Below, one piece after another: positions 45,701 to 51,265 of a stretch of DNA of 64,000 nt. Under the pieces are notes generated by a model, which saw only the letters and a list, made by a program, of their open reading frames with translations, did not search any database and was not told the origin of the DNA. Made by a program: the position numbers and the translations under genes. The stretch is from Solen grandis. Its lineage: Eukaryota; Mollusca; Bivalvia; Adapedonta; Solenidae. Where the stretch lies: the NCBI GenBank assembly GCA_021229015.1, contig CM037789.1, forward strand, positions 42,460,377 through 42,524,376, in the 5' to 3' direction. Numbering within the stretch: position 1 is the stretch's first letter; the number at the start of each line of letters is the position of its first letter.

Positions 45701-48566
45701 TGAAGTCAGTCTCACCCCACATCTAAATCCTGATGATCAACTGGTGATCTTTGACCCACGCTTCATTTCATCAGCTAGATGTAACCGATTAGACCATAAA
45801 GAGGCCCATTTTGTATGCATGCCTAGCCCGGGTAATTTGAAAATGGGTGTGTTAATTACAATTACTGGGTATGTGCTTTGATTATGTTCACTCGGGAGTG
45901 AAGGGTACAGACAGAAGGAAAATAAACACTGAATGTACAATGAAGTGAAACATTGTGTTCAAACTTCCATCTATACAACAGTAAGTCACTATGAGGCTAA
46001 AGAAGAGTGTCTCTTTTTATCATCACTGCTGATCAGTAAAGGTGTCATGATGATTAGTCTGTTTTTGTTGGCTTACACTGACAAAAGTTCCTGTTCTTCA
46101 TTTTTTACCCATTACAAAATCAATCTTCTACAATGTTCAACTCACATTTCTGACCATCTGCAGATGCATTGAAGTCAAAATCACAAGGAAATAATAAGAA
46201 TTAAAAACCCTGTAATTTTCATATCAAATTGAAAAACTTTTAATACACCTCCATGACAATTGGATATTTGTTGGTTAAGAATTAAGTAAACAAGCTTATA
46301 AGTGGCCATTTTCAGGTATTATTTACAGATTTTTTTTTTATTAAAAAAATATGTTTTTGTCCTTTTTACTAAGATGGCATACTGACCCCCCTAGCATTTA
46401 AACACCTGGCTAATTTAGGTAAAAACTCAGGCTATAGCTCCAATTATAAAGGAAATCCCTTTACCAGCACAATCTTGAGCTACTATCTTTAGCTGCATGT
46501 AATCAAGCTTTTCAAATTTGGAAGATTATGTTCTCATTAAATTATCATGCTAAAAGATGCAAAAAAGAAACTGTAATCAGGCTAAGGTCATGGTCACAAA
46601 TACAAAACATAAAATAACATAATAAAAAGCAACAAGTAAAAATCAAATAACCTCTAGATAGAGGGAGTTCTTATACAATCTTATGCTTTTAACAGTGAAA
46701 AAAAAAGGTAACACCATTTGCATGCCATTATTATATGATTATAATTATGAGAGATAATTGTTCTTAATGTTGAGGGGGGAGGGGGAAGGCACAGGTTTAT
46801 AATCATGAATCAATTTTTGACATTTAAAAGATAAAAACATCATAAATTTATGCCAAAGCCAAAAGAAGCAGGTAAATGAAGAGAAATCCCAAGAAAGTAG
46901 GATTACCTTTACAGTTCTATGTGAATCCCAACAGATAAACCTCAAATAACACTATCACTCACAAGCTAAGTATATTAACACAAGTTGTTACTCCCTGGTT
47001 GTTACTCCCTGTTGTAATATATTCCAAAATACTTCAACACAGCACTCCAACACTATCTTCAGTTAATATAAATATGCACATTTTTTGTCTGTCTATCTAA
47101 ACTACAAGCCTATATCCTACACACTTCAAGATATACAGCATCCACTACTCCCGGAACATCTAAAAATATCCCACCAACAGCAATGTGGTGATCTTACAGC
47201 ATCAGCAGCCCTGTGGAGGCTGGATCATCGCCCCCCAATCTCTACAATGAACACTCCCTGCCCTGCCAGTGAGACACAAAACCCTCCCCTGATACCACAG
47301 CACTATGGCTCCACAACAGTCTAGCACTCACCTACATAGGTTTTGAGATCTTTCAAACTGTCATATCTTATTTTTAGGTCTTTTTACACAGGTTTAAAGA
47401 ATATTTAACCCCTACTCAGGCCCATTGCCGTATCCCACTATGAAAGGTGACATTGTACCACCCTGGTCAAATCATGTCTCCGTAACCATGTAACCAACCA
47501 ATCATGGGACTATTCTTATATATGTACTCTGACTATAAGACAATCTGGAGATTCAAGTATTCTTTTGCCGATGATGACTCAAGATAAAACCAAATGAATA
47601 TTAAAACAATTTTCACTGGTAGTAAATACCTATACTCAGGCACAATGAGACCTATTTCTGGTCAAATATTATATTCACATCTGCAGTATATTCTTGTCTG
47701 TTTCACCACCACCATATGCCTAAAAGATGGTTAAAATGCACTTCATTACAATGATGTTTTATCCATAAACTCCAGTAGAGGGGACGCTTTACATTTTATA
47801 ATCCTTCTACATTCTCTACTACTTATAAATCCCCATTAATGCTGAATATCTTTTTTAAAACATTTCCTGTTGAACTGAACATGAAAATCATTTTTTTGAG
47901 GGAAATCTGGGAGAGAGAATAAAATCATTCTGTTCTAGTTCAATACTAGTACAATGTTCTTCAGTCAGCCACACTGAAGATTTCAGTCATTCCATTTTGT
48001 TCTATGAAAGCTAGGATACATAGGATCTCACATGAGGTGTCATATAAAATTTTAGTAAATGAAATCAAGAAAATAAAAGCGGGCCTCTGGCAAGATTTTT
48101 ACCAATTTCTTGGACAAGTTTAATAAAATTTTATATGACAACTCATGTGAGATTCTTTTTATCACATGACTTTAAATACTGAGATTAAACGGAATAAAAA
48201 TGTTTTGACATTTCGCATGCATTTTTGCACATTGTTTTTATCCTTTGATTTGTATAAGGTTAATTGAAGTCATGACATAATTGAATAAAACAAAATACAT
48301 AATGGTTATATTACACAGGATACATTAGGAACGTCATGTGATAAATAATCATATCACATTCATACAGACAACACACTGACCAGAAACTTTCTGTCATACA
48401 CTAAACTTTACACAGCCCTGTTCATAACAAATGATATAATCTGAGATTTTCTTTTATCTCCCCGTGACATAAAAAAATCTCTAAAACAATTTCACAATTC
48501 AAGAGACAAAGAACAATAGTGTCAAGTACTTACTGAACCGCTGAATATTCCCATGAACTTCTTCAT
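3549..48566 (-). CDS. Giant coiled-coil protein gene, 26 coding exons, about 2,880 residues
   Basis: I chained minus-strand exons from an initiator ATG at 48564-48566 to a stop at 3549-3551. All introns use GT-AG and phases agree at every junction. Most exons are phase 0/0; the exceptions are exons 6-9 (junctions 7/8 and 8/9 in phase 2) and 13/14 (phase 1). The product is almost wholly heptad-repeat coiled coil, rich in E, K, L and Q, with acidic/serine-rich linkers in exons 5 and 6 and a disordered, glycine/serine-rich middle in exons 15-17. No catalytic domain is visible. A scaffold, tether or cytoskeletal role is the usual inference for such proteins but is not shown here. A C-terminal hydrophobic run suggests possible membrane attachment. 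Six apparent frameshifts (in exons 5, 6 and 9) must be resolved before a full-length protein can be read. I do not recognise the orthologue. Confidence 0.85.
4147..4437 (-). CDS. Exon 25, coiled-coil gene
   Basis: 291 bp, phase 0/0, acceptor CTAACACTAG, donor GAAAGG|GTACTG. The 97 residues start FIKLVDAHTNLEKVRQAFDD and end NVISDLLNER, a continuous coiled coil. The region to 5883 is AT-rich intron with an A20 run near 5060. Confidence 0.85.
5883..6068 (-). CDS. Exon 24, coiled-coil gene
   Basis: 186 bp, phase 0/0, acceptor TGGTTACAG, donor GGGCAG|GTAAGT. It is a 62-residue coiled coil from RNEVDSLTCELRQWQQEC to EEYNTLKGQ. Confidence 0.9.
6369..6527 (-). CDS. Exon 23, coiled-coil gene
   Basis: 159 bp, phase 0/0, acceptor GCTGTACCAG, donor GCAAAG|GTAGAG. 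The 53 residues include TVTSEELREKIQTEVKKVKE and LNAELSKKDRELSAK. Confidence 0.87.
6971..7109. mobile_element. Foldback MITE with ~40-bp inverted ends
   Basis: The left arm GGCTCAAATTCCACC...CTTAGTGCTAAG is mirrored by CTTAGCGCTAAG...GGTGGAATTTGACCC. The interior also folds (TACTTAAATTCTT against AAGAATTACTTA). It sits in intron 22, with no coding capacity. Confidence 0.8.
7184..7279 (-). CDS. Exon 22, coiled-coil gene
   Basis: 96 bp, phase 0/0, acceptor GTTTCCAG, donor GACAAG|GTGAAA. It encodes INKLEKDLETKTRLYLLLEA to AVLADK, a leucine-rich helix. Confidence 0.85.
8420..8482 (-). CDS. Exon 21, coiled-coil gene
   Basis: 63 bp, phase 0/0, acceptor GTATCAG, donor CTCAAG|GTATGA. The 21 residues begin VNPNNAEPLYISMAYGNG and end TLK. 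They are not coiled-coil-like, so this may be an optional insert. It is more GC-rich than its flanks. Confidence 0.6.
9028..9066 (-). CDS. Exon 20, 39-bp exon of the coiled-coil gene
   Basis: Acceptor ACTTACCAG, donor TTGAAG|GTGAGA, phase 0/0, encoding HYKMRPAYRRKLK, a basic 13-residue insert. It is symmetric and could be optional. Confidence 0.6.
9649..9711 (-). CDS. Exon 19, coiled-coil gene
   Basis: 63 bp, phase 0/0, acceptor TGAATTCAG, donor GATGAG|GTAAAA. It encodes 21 residues starting VNESNRRLELAEKENKQ, a charged coiled coil. Confidence 0.8.
10195..10327. mobile_element. Fragment of TTAA MITE family 2
   Basis: It contains TTACCTCATGAATATTCATGTAC and a TTTTTCTGTGCCATGCAGTCTATGTAGAATCTGAG block also found near 24390 and 35600. 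It abuts the family-1 copy at 10328. Confidence 0.6.
10328..10569. mobile_element. TTAA MITE family 1, copy A (242 bp)
   Basis: Flanked by TTAA at both ends with termini CCCTTTCCCTCAT/ATGAGGGAAAGGG. The interior palindrome has arms of about 30 bp (CATAAAACC-GATCAGCCTG...). TTAA targets and CCC-starting ends fit the piggyBac superfamily (established for that family); the assignment is inference, as no transposase is present. Confidence 0.85.
10617..10682 (-). CDS. Exon 18, coiled-coil gene
   Basis: 66 bp, phase 0/0, acceptor GATTTCAG, donor GCCAAG|GTGGGT. It encodes ARESDSAREFHSEIDLTSWK and AK. A family-1 MITE (10328-10569) begins 48 bp past its donor. Confidence 0.8.
10982..11146 (-). CDS. 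Exon 17, coiled-coil gene
   Basis: 165 bp, phase 0/0, acceptor ATGTTGCAG, donor TTGTCC|GTGAGT. It encodes a Ser/Thr/Gly-rich segment (VLLRRGGQQGHMTL, DSGRGTTTVSL) that returns to helix at the end (LRERISHIERQLS). Confidence 0.85.
11380..11922 (-). CDS. Exon 16, coiled-coil gene (disordered region)
   Basis: 543 bp, phase 0/0, acceptor TGTTTCAG, donor AAAGAG|GTAATA. The 181 residues are low in heptads and rich in S, G, Q, R and D: STTGNVQMKPSG at the start, EELELALALQSETESQ in the middle, a proline stretch (LEAPPLPRAGPPRSGTF) and DSLDDMSEHSKE at the end. It is probably an intrinsically disordered hinge and possible interaction or phosphorylation platform (inference). Confidence 0.88.
12365..12469 (-). 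CDS. Exon 15, coiled-coil gene (Ala/Gly-rich linker)
   Basis: 105 bp, phase 0/0, acceptor TTATCACAG, donor GCCAAG|GTGAGA. It encodes SGGGAAAGGSPALGSNLVEE and on to AAAQQTAAK. The composition suggests a flexible linker rather than coiled coil. Another frame is also open but does not fit the exit phase. Confidence 0.75.
12674..12696 (-). CDS. Exon 14, 23-nt microexon of the coiled-coil gene
   Basis: Acceptor ACTGTTTTAG, donor CAAG|GTCAGT. Entered in phase 1 and left in phase 0, it reads VCKDDDFK. Its length (23, 2 mod 3) is exactly what is needed to link exon 13 (phase 1) to exon 15 (phase 0). Without it the open, alanine/glycine-rich frame of exon 15 cannot be reached. The call rests on phase and splice sites only. 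Confidence 0.6.
13690..13738 (-). CDS. Exon 13, coiled-coil gene
   Basis: 49 bp, entered in phase 0 (acceptor TTTCTAG), left in phase 1 (AAATG|GTATGT). It encodes ILQNPSSGQWISQGPN plus one base. The phase-1 exit requires a following exon of 2 mod 3, found at 12674-12696. Confidence 0.7.
14035..15215. repeat. Tandem array of ~145-bp units ending in a hairpin
   Basis: Six or seven units, recognisable by GTTATGGTTCTTGTGCACTG at about 14155, 14285, 14429, 14585, 14736, 14882 and 15029. Other shared blocks are CCGGACAAGGAAAAGTAACA and GGGCAATAACTCTGTAAT. The array ends in a GACC-rich stretch and a strong hairpin (TATACCCCCCCAAAC/GTTTCGGGGGTATA). A tandem core plus terminal hairpin resembles the Pearl/Helitron-like non-autonomous elements of bivalves; that classification is inference. 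Open frames here follow from the repetition. Confidence 0.85.
15411..15482 (-). CDS. Exon 12, coiled-coil gene
   Basis: 72 bp, phase 0/0, acceptor CTATATCAG, donor GTCAAG|GTATGC. It encodes 24 residues from DVCGHETEMEVLQNRLDQ to ANMSVK, continuing the coiled coil. Confidence 0.82.
15681..15741. repeat. Short inverted repeat
   Basis: The arms TTGAGGGAAAATCATGTCA and TGACATGATTTTTCCTCATCAA face each other around a 20-bp loop. Function unknown; probably the end of a degraded foldback element. Confidence 0.6.
16163..16480 (-). CDS. Exon 11, coiled-coil gene
   Basis: 318 bp, phase 0/0, acceptor TCACTCCCAG, donor GGAAAG|GTGGGT. The 106 residues include LEDCQRRIIMLQANNAELQS, a short serine/glycine linker (MASEPGSRG) and a coiled coil ending LRQTVAQLREGK. 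Confidence 0.9.
16481..17708 (-). other. Intron 10 of the coiled-coil gene
   Basis: AT-rich. The end of a family-2 MITE (TTAACCCTTTACCTCATGAA) starts at 17312 and fades by about 17430. Nothing else is identifiable. Confidence 0.5.
17312..17430. mobile_element. TTAA MITE family 2, 5' fragment
   Basis: It begins TTAACCCTTTACCTCATGAA and includes the GTAGAATCTGAGC block shared with other family-2 copies. The right end is not found. Confidence 0.6.
17709..18620 (-). CDS. Exon 10, coiled-coil gene
   Basis: 912 bp, phase 0/0, uninterrupted 304 residues, acceptor TTTGTGTCAG, donor ATACAG|GTAAGC. It is the clearest example of the 14-residue unit: near its end KVRDLEEGESLMKD is followed directly by RISKLQRSENTLKY and then RVTELENSG. 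Similar units (RVVELEQVNFELHQ, RLKELENAEVDLAQ) occur throughout. Plus-strand open frames over this exon are antisense shadows. Confidence 0.92.
18810..18920. repeat. Dispersed repeat with terminal hairpin (copy 1)
   Basis: It begins near GAACACATGTGTCACCTGCTG, passes through a GACAGACAGACA run and ends in AAGTGATCCCTATATGTCACCTCTGCTTACAGCAG. The last part can form a GTCACCTCTGC/GCAGGTGAC-type hairpin. A second copy lies at 23965-24090. Confidence 0.75.
19255..19649 (-). CDS. Exon 9, coiled-coil gene (two apparent frameshifts)
   Basis: 395 bp, acceptor CTTTCAG, donor CAACAG|GTACAT. Three frame blocks follow one another: LAPEAEPVKKAGSPVLVESG and on; then CKDHHLETSKTINIDVPPSD and on; then ELVLSREADSTSMMDKAED to LEKHLKQQ. 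Each shift is equivalent to one missing base. The first is near a C4 run (G4 at 19522-19525 on the plus strand), the second near 19380-19392. The length (2 mod 3) is what two lost bases would give for an exon entered in phase 2 and left in phase 0. Confidence 0.75.
21116..21357. mobile_element. TTAA MITE family 1, copy B (242 bp)
   Basis: Full length with the same termini, in opposite orientation to copies A, D and E. The central hairpin GATCAGCCTGCGAGTTACTC/GCAGGCTGATC is intact. Confidence 0.88.
21640..21790. mobile_element. Diverged MITE-like palindrome
   Basis: GAACAGTATAAAACCAGATC and an inverted GATCAGGTTTTATATTGTTC flank a weak central stem, followed by further CATAAAACCTG/GATCAGGCAAGG matter. 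It is related to family 1 but lacks the termini. Confidence 0.55.
21972..22225. repeat. Repeat ending in (GACA)n and a terminal hairpin
   Basis: A GTCAAGGTCA-rich body is followed by CAGACAGACAGACAAACAAAC and a hairpin (CCTCCCGATATATCGATACGGGGGTATA). The end layout matches that of the 14035-15215 array, suggesting related element ends. Confidence 0.65.
23251..23493. mobile_element. TTAA MITE family 1, copy C (243 bp)
   Basis: Full length, in the same orientation as copy B. It starts TTAACCCTTTCCCCTCAT (one extra C) and keeps the central hairpin with one mismatch (CCTGCAAG). Confidence 0.88.
23965..24090. repeat. Dispersed repeat with terminal hairpin (copy 2)
   Basis: Same order of blocks as 18810-18920: GAACACATGTGTTACTTGCTG, a GACGGACAGA run, AGTGATCCCTATGTGTCACC and a TCTGCTTACAGCAGGTGAC hairpin. 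Confidence 0.75.
24316..24497. mobile_element. TTAA MITE family 2 copy
   Basis: It starts CCTTTTACCTCATATAGACTC and ends TTCATGAGATAAAGGGTTAA. It carries the TTAGATTCTACATAGTCTATG block of this family in inverse orientation to 10195-10327. Confidence 0.65.
27081..27191 (-). CDS. Exon 8, coiled-coil gene (symmetric, skippable)
   Basis: 111 bp, phase 2/2, acceptor CCATTACAG, donor GATAG|GTGAGT. It encodes LSLAENELVTENVSTELN to HLMNQLSD plus flanking split arginine codons. Skipping it keeps the frame. MITE copies lie in both flanking introns (27251-27492 and 23251-23493) in opposite orientations. Confidence 0.8.
27251..27492. mobile_element. TTAA MITE family 1, copy D (242 bp)
   Basis: Full length, in copy A orientation. 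It starts about 60 bp upstream of exon 8 (in intron 7) on the transcribed strand. Confidence 0.88.
27835..27938 (-). CDS. Exon 7, coiled-coil gene
   Basis: 104 bp, entered in phase 0 (acceptor TTTTCCAG), left in phase 2 (CTCAG|GTAAAA). It encodes CQSDSIKQHILAAIESVMG through DSEERL plus two bases of an arginine codon completed by exon 8. Confidence 0.8.
28320..31778 (-). CDS. Exon 6, giant 3.46-kb coiled-coil exon (three apparent frameshifts)
   Basis: 3459 bp, acceptor ATTGCAG, donor AGTCAG|GTAAAT, phase 0/0. Four consecutive coiled-coil reading blocks tile the exon without gaps: about 31778-31500, 31500-30990, 30990-29631 and 29600-28320. Each passes to the next by a +1 shift. The shifts fall at an A5 run (T5 at 31497-31501 on the plus strand), at about 30989-30991, and at a perfect 34-bp tandem duplication (29564-29631). 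The protein shows 14-residue units such as RIKELEEEENKLTS and RVMELEEEEDRLRR. It also has an acidic linker (SLDLDKSGSDEGLDSDNPEG) around 28590-28660. Three +1 shifts sum to zero, so the exon length hides the lesions. Confidence 0.9.
31779..34259 (-). other. Intron 5 of the coiled-coil gene
   Basis: AT-rich, with several T8-T10 tracts and short direct repeats around 32000-32080 (variants of GTGAATCATGTGA) and around 32410-32540 (AAAACAATGTTCATTT twice). I see no gene here. Confidence 0.5.
34260..35001 (-). CDS. Exon 5, coiled-coil gene (contains an apparent frameshift)
   Basis: 742 bp, acceptor CTCTGTAG, donor GAGAAG|GTATCC. It encodes RKPPPDHLLNNRL, an RERSLER-type repeat, an acidic/serine linker (GDSDGSGSDSEDPS) and a coiled coil ending ETNEQRLTEK. 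It is entered and left in phase 0, yet its length is 1 mod 3. The entry frame stops near 34805, while the downstream frame opens only after a TAG near 34917. The frames could be reconciled at the A5 run (T5 on the plus strand, 34811-34815) by one surplus base. Confidence 0.85.
35521..35680. mobile_element. Fragment of TTAA MITE family 2
   Basis: It opens TATCCCTTTACATCATGAAT and contains AAATCTGAGC and CAGAGGAGACCCAAATCAGA, both family-2 blocks. The termini are degraded. Confidence 0.55.
35872..36039 (-). CDS. Exon 4, coiled-coil gene
   Basis: 168 bp, phase 0/0, donor CAG|GTCAAG. The coiled coil runs from HVVEVEDTMQELQDK to RDEREELLQ. The acceptor (TTGTGCAG) directly follows a (GTATT)n array, so the microsatellite supplies the T-rich tract of the 3' splice site. 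Confidence 0.85.
36042..36076. repeat. AATAC pentanucleotide microsatellite at a splice acceptor
   Basis: About six tandem AATAC units on the plus strand (GTATT on the transcribed strand), ending 3 bp from the exon 4 boundary at 36039/36040. Confidence 0.9.
37146..37331 (-). CDS. Exon 3, coiled-coil gene
   Basis: 186 bp, phase 0/0, acceptor GGTTACAG, donor CAG|GTATGT. It encodes 62 residues with clear heptads (TTELEALRCSEALLREEL near the start, VLTQLKQAEQ at the end). Its GC content is higher than the flanking introns. Confidence 0.85.
37922..38002 (-). CDS. Exon 2, coiled-coil gene
   Basis: 81 bp, phase 0/0, acceptor TTCTAG, donor AAG|GTATGT. The 27 residues run from ADTPVTCAVSTTTDD to AQCEKDLK. 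It is followed in phase by exon 3. Confidence 0.75.
39642..39861. mobile_element. TTAA MITE family 1, copy E (220 bp, hairpin deleted)
   Basis: Both TTAA-flanked termini are present, but about 22 bp of the central palindrome are missing, so only one arm pair remains. Confidence 0.85.
39888..40583. mobile_element. TTAA MITE family 2, long copy (~696 bp)
   Basis: TTAATCCTTTACTTCATATG at the left and ATGAATATTAATGAGGTAAA-GGGTTAA at the right. The inner arms (GAGGAGACCCAGATC and GGAGCTGTCTGATTAGGGTC) are separated by about 450 bp of unrelated AT-rich DNA, so it may be an expanded or invaded copy. Confidence 0.6.
40993..41395. mobile_element. TTAA MITE family 2 copy interrupted by a SINE
   Basis: The left end is TTAACCCTTTACCGTCATG and the right end is ATGAATATTCATGAGGTAAT. 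A SINE (41084-41340) lies inside, so the MITE is the older insertion. Confidence 0.6.
41084..41340 (-). mobile_element. tRNA-derived SINE copy
   Basis: Read on the minus strand it carries GTGGGTTCGATCAC, a good RNA polymerase III B box. This is followed by GTAGTTCCAGGACTAGTTGG, CCCGGTGTCAGGAT and GTGGTATCATGCCACATGTC. It ends near TTGGTGGGATGTTCGAGTAAA, the diverged SINE tail. Related copies are at 54160-54400, 56265-56450 and 61428-61675. Confidence 0.75.
42090..42165. mobile_element. Diverged MITE-like hairpin
   Basis: CATTATAAAACCTGATCAGC and a partly inverted GATCTGGTTTCATACTGGTC flank a small loop, related to the family-1 palindrome. The termini are absent. Confidence 0.5.
44248..44797. 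repeat. 27-bp minisatellite enclosed by inverted repeats
   Basis: About 18-19 copies of a 27-bp unit (ATCACTATATATAATACATAGTCATAT with C/T variants). The array starts AAAGTTGAGTCATACATCAC and ends in the inverse, GTGATATATGACTCAACTTT. The unit is a multiple of three, which keeps long meaningless frames open on both strands. Confidence 0.92.
48025..48153. mobile_element. Foldback MITE (~129 bp)
   Basis: ATCTCACATGAGGTGTCATA plus TAAAATTTTA at the left is mirrored by TAAAATTTTATATGACAACT and CATGTGAGAT at the right, around a loop of about 70 bp. Confidence 0.82.
48534..48566 (-). CDS. Exon 1 (start codon) of the coiled-coil gene
   Basis: The minus strand reads ATG then ten codons (MKKFMGIFSGS) to a consensus TCA|GTAAGTAC donor, phase 0. 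An in-frame TAA lies about 50 bp upstream with no other ATG between, which supports this start. A basic then hydrophobic N terminus is visible but too short to interpret. The exon is 10.5 kb from exon 2, so linkage rests on phase and on the absence of a better candidate. Confidence 0.55.
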
Positions 48567-49828
48567 CCTGTTATATCTCAAGTCCCTCCCTAAAAATATC
48601 CACTGATTATTTTATGGCTCCCTTTTTTTTATCATTTTATGCATCTGCCGAGTTGCACATCTGACTTAAATGTGAGCCGTATTTAGTCATCATGATTAAA
48701 TCAAATAAACATGAGACATCAGGTTGCACCAGCTGTATATCAGAGTATGTCGGTCATTTCCTTGTGTTTTGATAGCATCTCCTTATCATCTGCGACACCG
48801 GAAACTTAACAACATTGTCCTAGATTACGGTCTTACAATAATTTGGATTTATTCTCAGGTATGCAAGTCCAGCATGCACCACAGTCAAATCCCTTCATCA
48901 ACATGCAGTCTGCATCATTATCAGGTAACATGATATGGTTTAATTAATTAGACAATTCCTTTCAAGTGACAAAAACACAGCAATTGAAATTCACAGACAG
49001 GTTATCAAACCATTTCAACACATTCTTACACAACATTCATACAAATTAGGCAAGAAAACACTCCCACACTTTGAACATCTCTCCAGCTCACCACAATAAT
49101 CTACCCATAATATCTTTTTTTAACAATTCACTAGTTTTAATGTTATCATTTCCCATGTCTTTTTGTGATATGTGCACTGCTATAGAATTATGTTTTAAGT
49201 TACGTGAAATACCCATTAACTATATACAAGTGAATCCATCCGTATACTTTATCAGTAATAAAATATCTGTTAGCAACAATCACAGTAATCTACTTTCGGT
49301 AATCCAACATTTCGGGTAAATGTCTCTAATAGTTTCGGAGATCGATATGCTTCAATGAATCATGCAGAGAGAATATGCATATGTCATCTGTTACATATGT
49401 AACTGTCCATCTACAAATATAATAATTAAAGGGGCACCTGTCATGAATACAACTTGAGCCTCATCTTAAAGGGGAATTGTCCTTTTGTAAGAGCAGATTG
49501 ATGACCTATGCTCAAATATCAATGTCTCAATGTTTTGTATGTTCTCAACTTAACTCAACTGAAATGTTTTAACATAAGGTAATTGCCAAATAACCATCCT
49601 TAAGTCAAATTATACCTATTATGCTTACATTGGGAAATTTGACATCTAAGGCCTTTGAAACTTTTCACGGAACATTAACATTAAGTTTTATGAGATAAAC
49701 TCATTTAATATTTGTGTGTCTTGACTTCAACATAATTATTTAGTTGCTCTAGATTTTATGGCTGGCCAATATTTAATCTGATTTTTGTTGTCTCTATAAC
49801 AATTACATTGAAAGATCAATTTTAGATA
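48567..49828. other. Region upstream of exon 1
   Basis: It should include the 5' UTR and promoter of the coiled-coil gene if exon 1 is right. I see no CpG-rich patch, no clear initiator and no other gene. The sequence is AT-rich and unremarkable. Confidence 0.4.
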
Positions 49829-50441
49829 CAGTAGAACCTCGTTAAATCGAAATCCTTGGGACCAAGCTGAAAACTTCGAAATAACGATTATTCGGATTAA
49901 AAATCCAATGAAAATTTCAGTTTGTGAGCGTGCATGTCTGCGTTTTCATTACCGGTGCATATTGTGGAAATCGTTATGCCATGAAAACCACCTATTAGGT
50001 GTACGTATATACTGTTTGCAAGTTATGAAAAGTAATGAAAATATATCATGATCTACTTAGATGCTTCTGTCATGAACATAATCATTCTACCATGTCAAAC
50101 AATGATACATATTTTTACCGTCGATCTGCTGCTTCAAGTAGTGGCGCATGCCGGTGACGAACGCTATGATATGGAATGTACTAAAGATCTGGCACTTGGG
50201 TTTATCTTCTGGCACGTGCATATTATGCAACCTGTCAGACATCAGTAATCAACATTTCCGGTGGGACACACGTTGCCCAACCCAATCTCGAAAAAAGGTG
50301 TGAAAAACTTGCCTGAGCCATCACTCCAATTGCCTCCGCAAAATAAACTGGGTTACTGACCCGGATACGAATGATAATAAGAACGATAATTAGTTCACGA
50401 AAATTTATGAAATTTGACTTCGAAATAAAAATGGAAAAATC
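49829..50441. mobile_element. Probable pogo/Tigger-like DNA transposon fragment cut by the gap
   Basis: After a TA dinucleotide it starts CAGTAGAACCTCGTTAAATC and continues with GAAATCCTTGGGACCAAGC and TTCGAAATAACGATTATTCG. TTCGAAATAA recurs near the gap (50420). A TA target and CAGTAGAACCTCG-type end are usual for Tc1/mariner-pogo elements; no transposase frame is visible. Confidence 0.5.
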
Positions 50442-50541
50442 NNNNNNNNNNNNNNNNNNNNNNNNNNNNNNNNNNNNNNNNNNNNNNNNNNNNNNNNNNN
50501 NNNNNNNNNNNNNNNNNNNNNNNNNNNNNNNNNNNNNNNNN
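50442..50541. other. Assembly gap (100 N)
   Basis: A second exact 100-N placeholder. The sequence on its right resumes the satellite of 1-341 in mid-unit. Confidence 0.98.
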
Positions 50542-51265
50542 TGGCCGTCAGGGGCGGGGCTAATTTGCCTAAATTGAAAATAGTAAAATCTTTAAACGAC
50601 ATCTCCTATGAAATCACTGGACAGAATTTGATTAAATTTGGCAGGGATGATCCTTGGGTGAAGCTTCACAAATGTGGCTGAAATTATTCCGATCTATAGA
50701 AAACATGGCTGCCAGAGGCGGGGCTAATTTGCCTTATATGTATATAGTGAAATCTTTAAACGACATCTCCTCTGAACCCGCTGGATAAAATTAGATTATA
50801 TTTGGCAGGGATGATTCTTGGGTGAAGCTTCAAAAAGTTGCTACACTGATTATTCCGATCCGTAAAAAAACATGGCCGCCAGGGGCGGGGCTAATTTGCC
50901 TTATATGACATCTCCTCTGAAACCGCTGAACAGAATTTGATTTAATTTGTCAGTGATGATCCTTGGGTGAAGCTTCACAAAAGTTGCAAAAATTATTCCG
51001 ATCCATAAAAAAAAAAAAAAAAAACAAAAAAAAAAAAACAACAAAAAAAAAAAAAACAGCAAACAAACATGGCTGCAAGGGGCAGGACTAATTTGCCTTG
51101 TATGTATATATTAAAAACTTAAAATAATTTGATAAAATTTGCAAGGATCATAACCTTCAAAACTACTGGCCAGATTTCAAAATGTTTTAATACAGACTGA
51201 TGCTCCATGGGTAACCCTATACTCAGGTGAGCGATACAGGGCCATCATGGCCCTCTTGTTTTATT
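50542..51265. repeat. Satellite-like tandem repeat, ~167-bp units, with terminal hairpin
   Basis: Unit starts (CATGGCYGYCA) at about 50540, 50705, 50871 and 51069. An A-rich stretch lies at 51007-51058. The end is CTCAGGTGAGCGATACAGGG followed by a hairpin (AGGGCCATCATGGCCCT) and CTTGTTTTATT. A tandem core followed by a unique hairpin end resembles bivalve Pearl/Helitron-like elements (inference). Confidence 0.85.

Larger units (their letters stand above)
38003..48533 (-). other. Intron 1 of the coiled-coil gene (~10.5 kb)
   Basis: This intron holds MITE family-1 copy E (39642-39861), MITE family-2 copies (39888-40583 and 40993-41395), a SINE (about 41084-41340), a 27-bp minisatellite inside inverted repeats (44248-44797) and a foldback element (48025-48153). 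A more GC-rich patch at 47100-47330 is unassigned. I found no exon-like segment with matching splice sites on the minus strand. Confidence 0.55.

Noticed and set aside
47085..47324. GC-richer plus-strand frame in intron 1 (ends PPLIPQHYGSTTV)
   Set aside because: No matching splice pair, no recognised domain and no phase link to the minus-strand gene; left unassigned.
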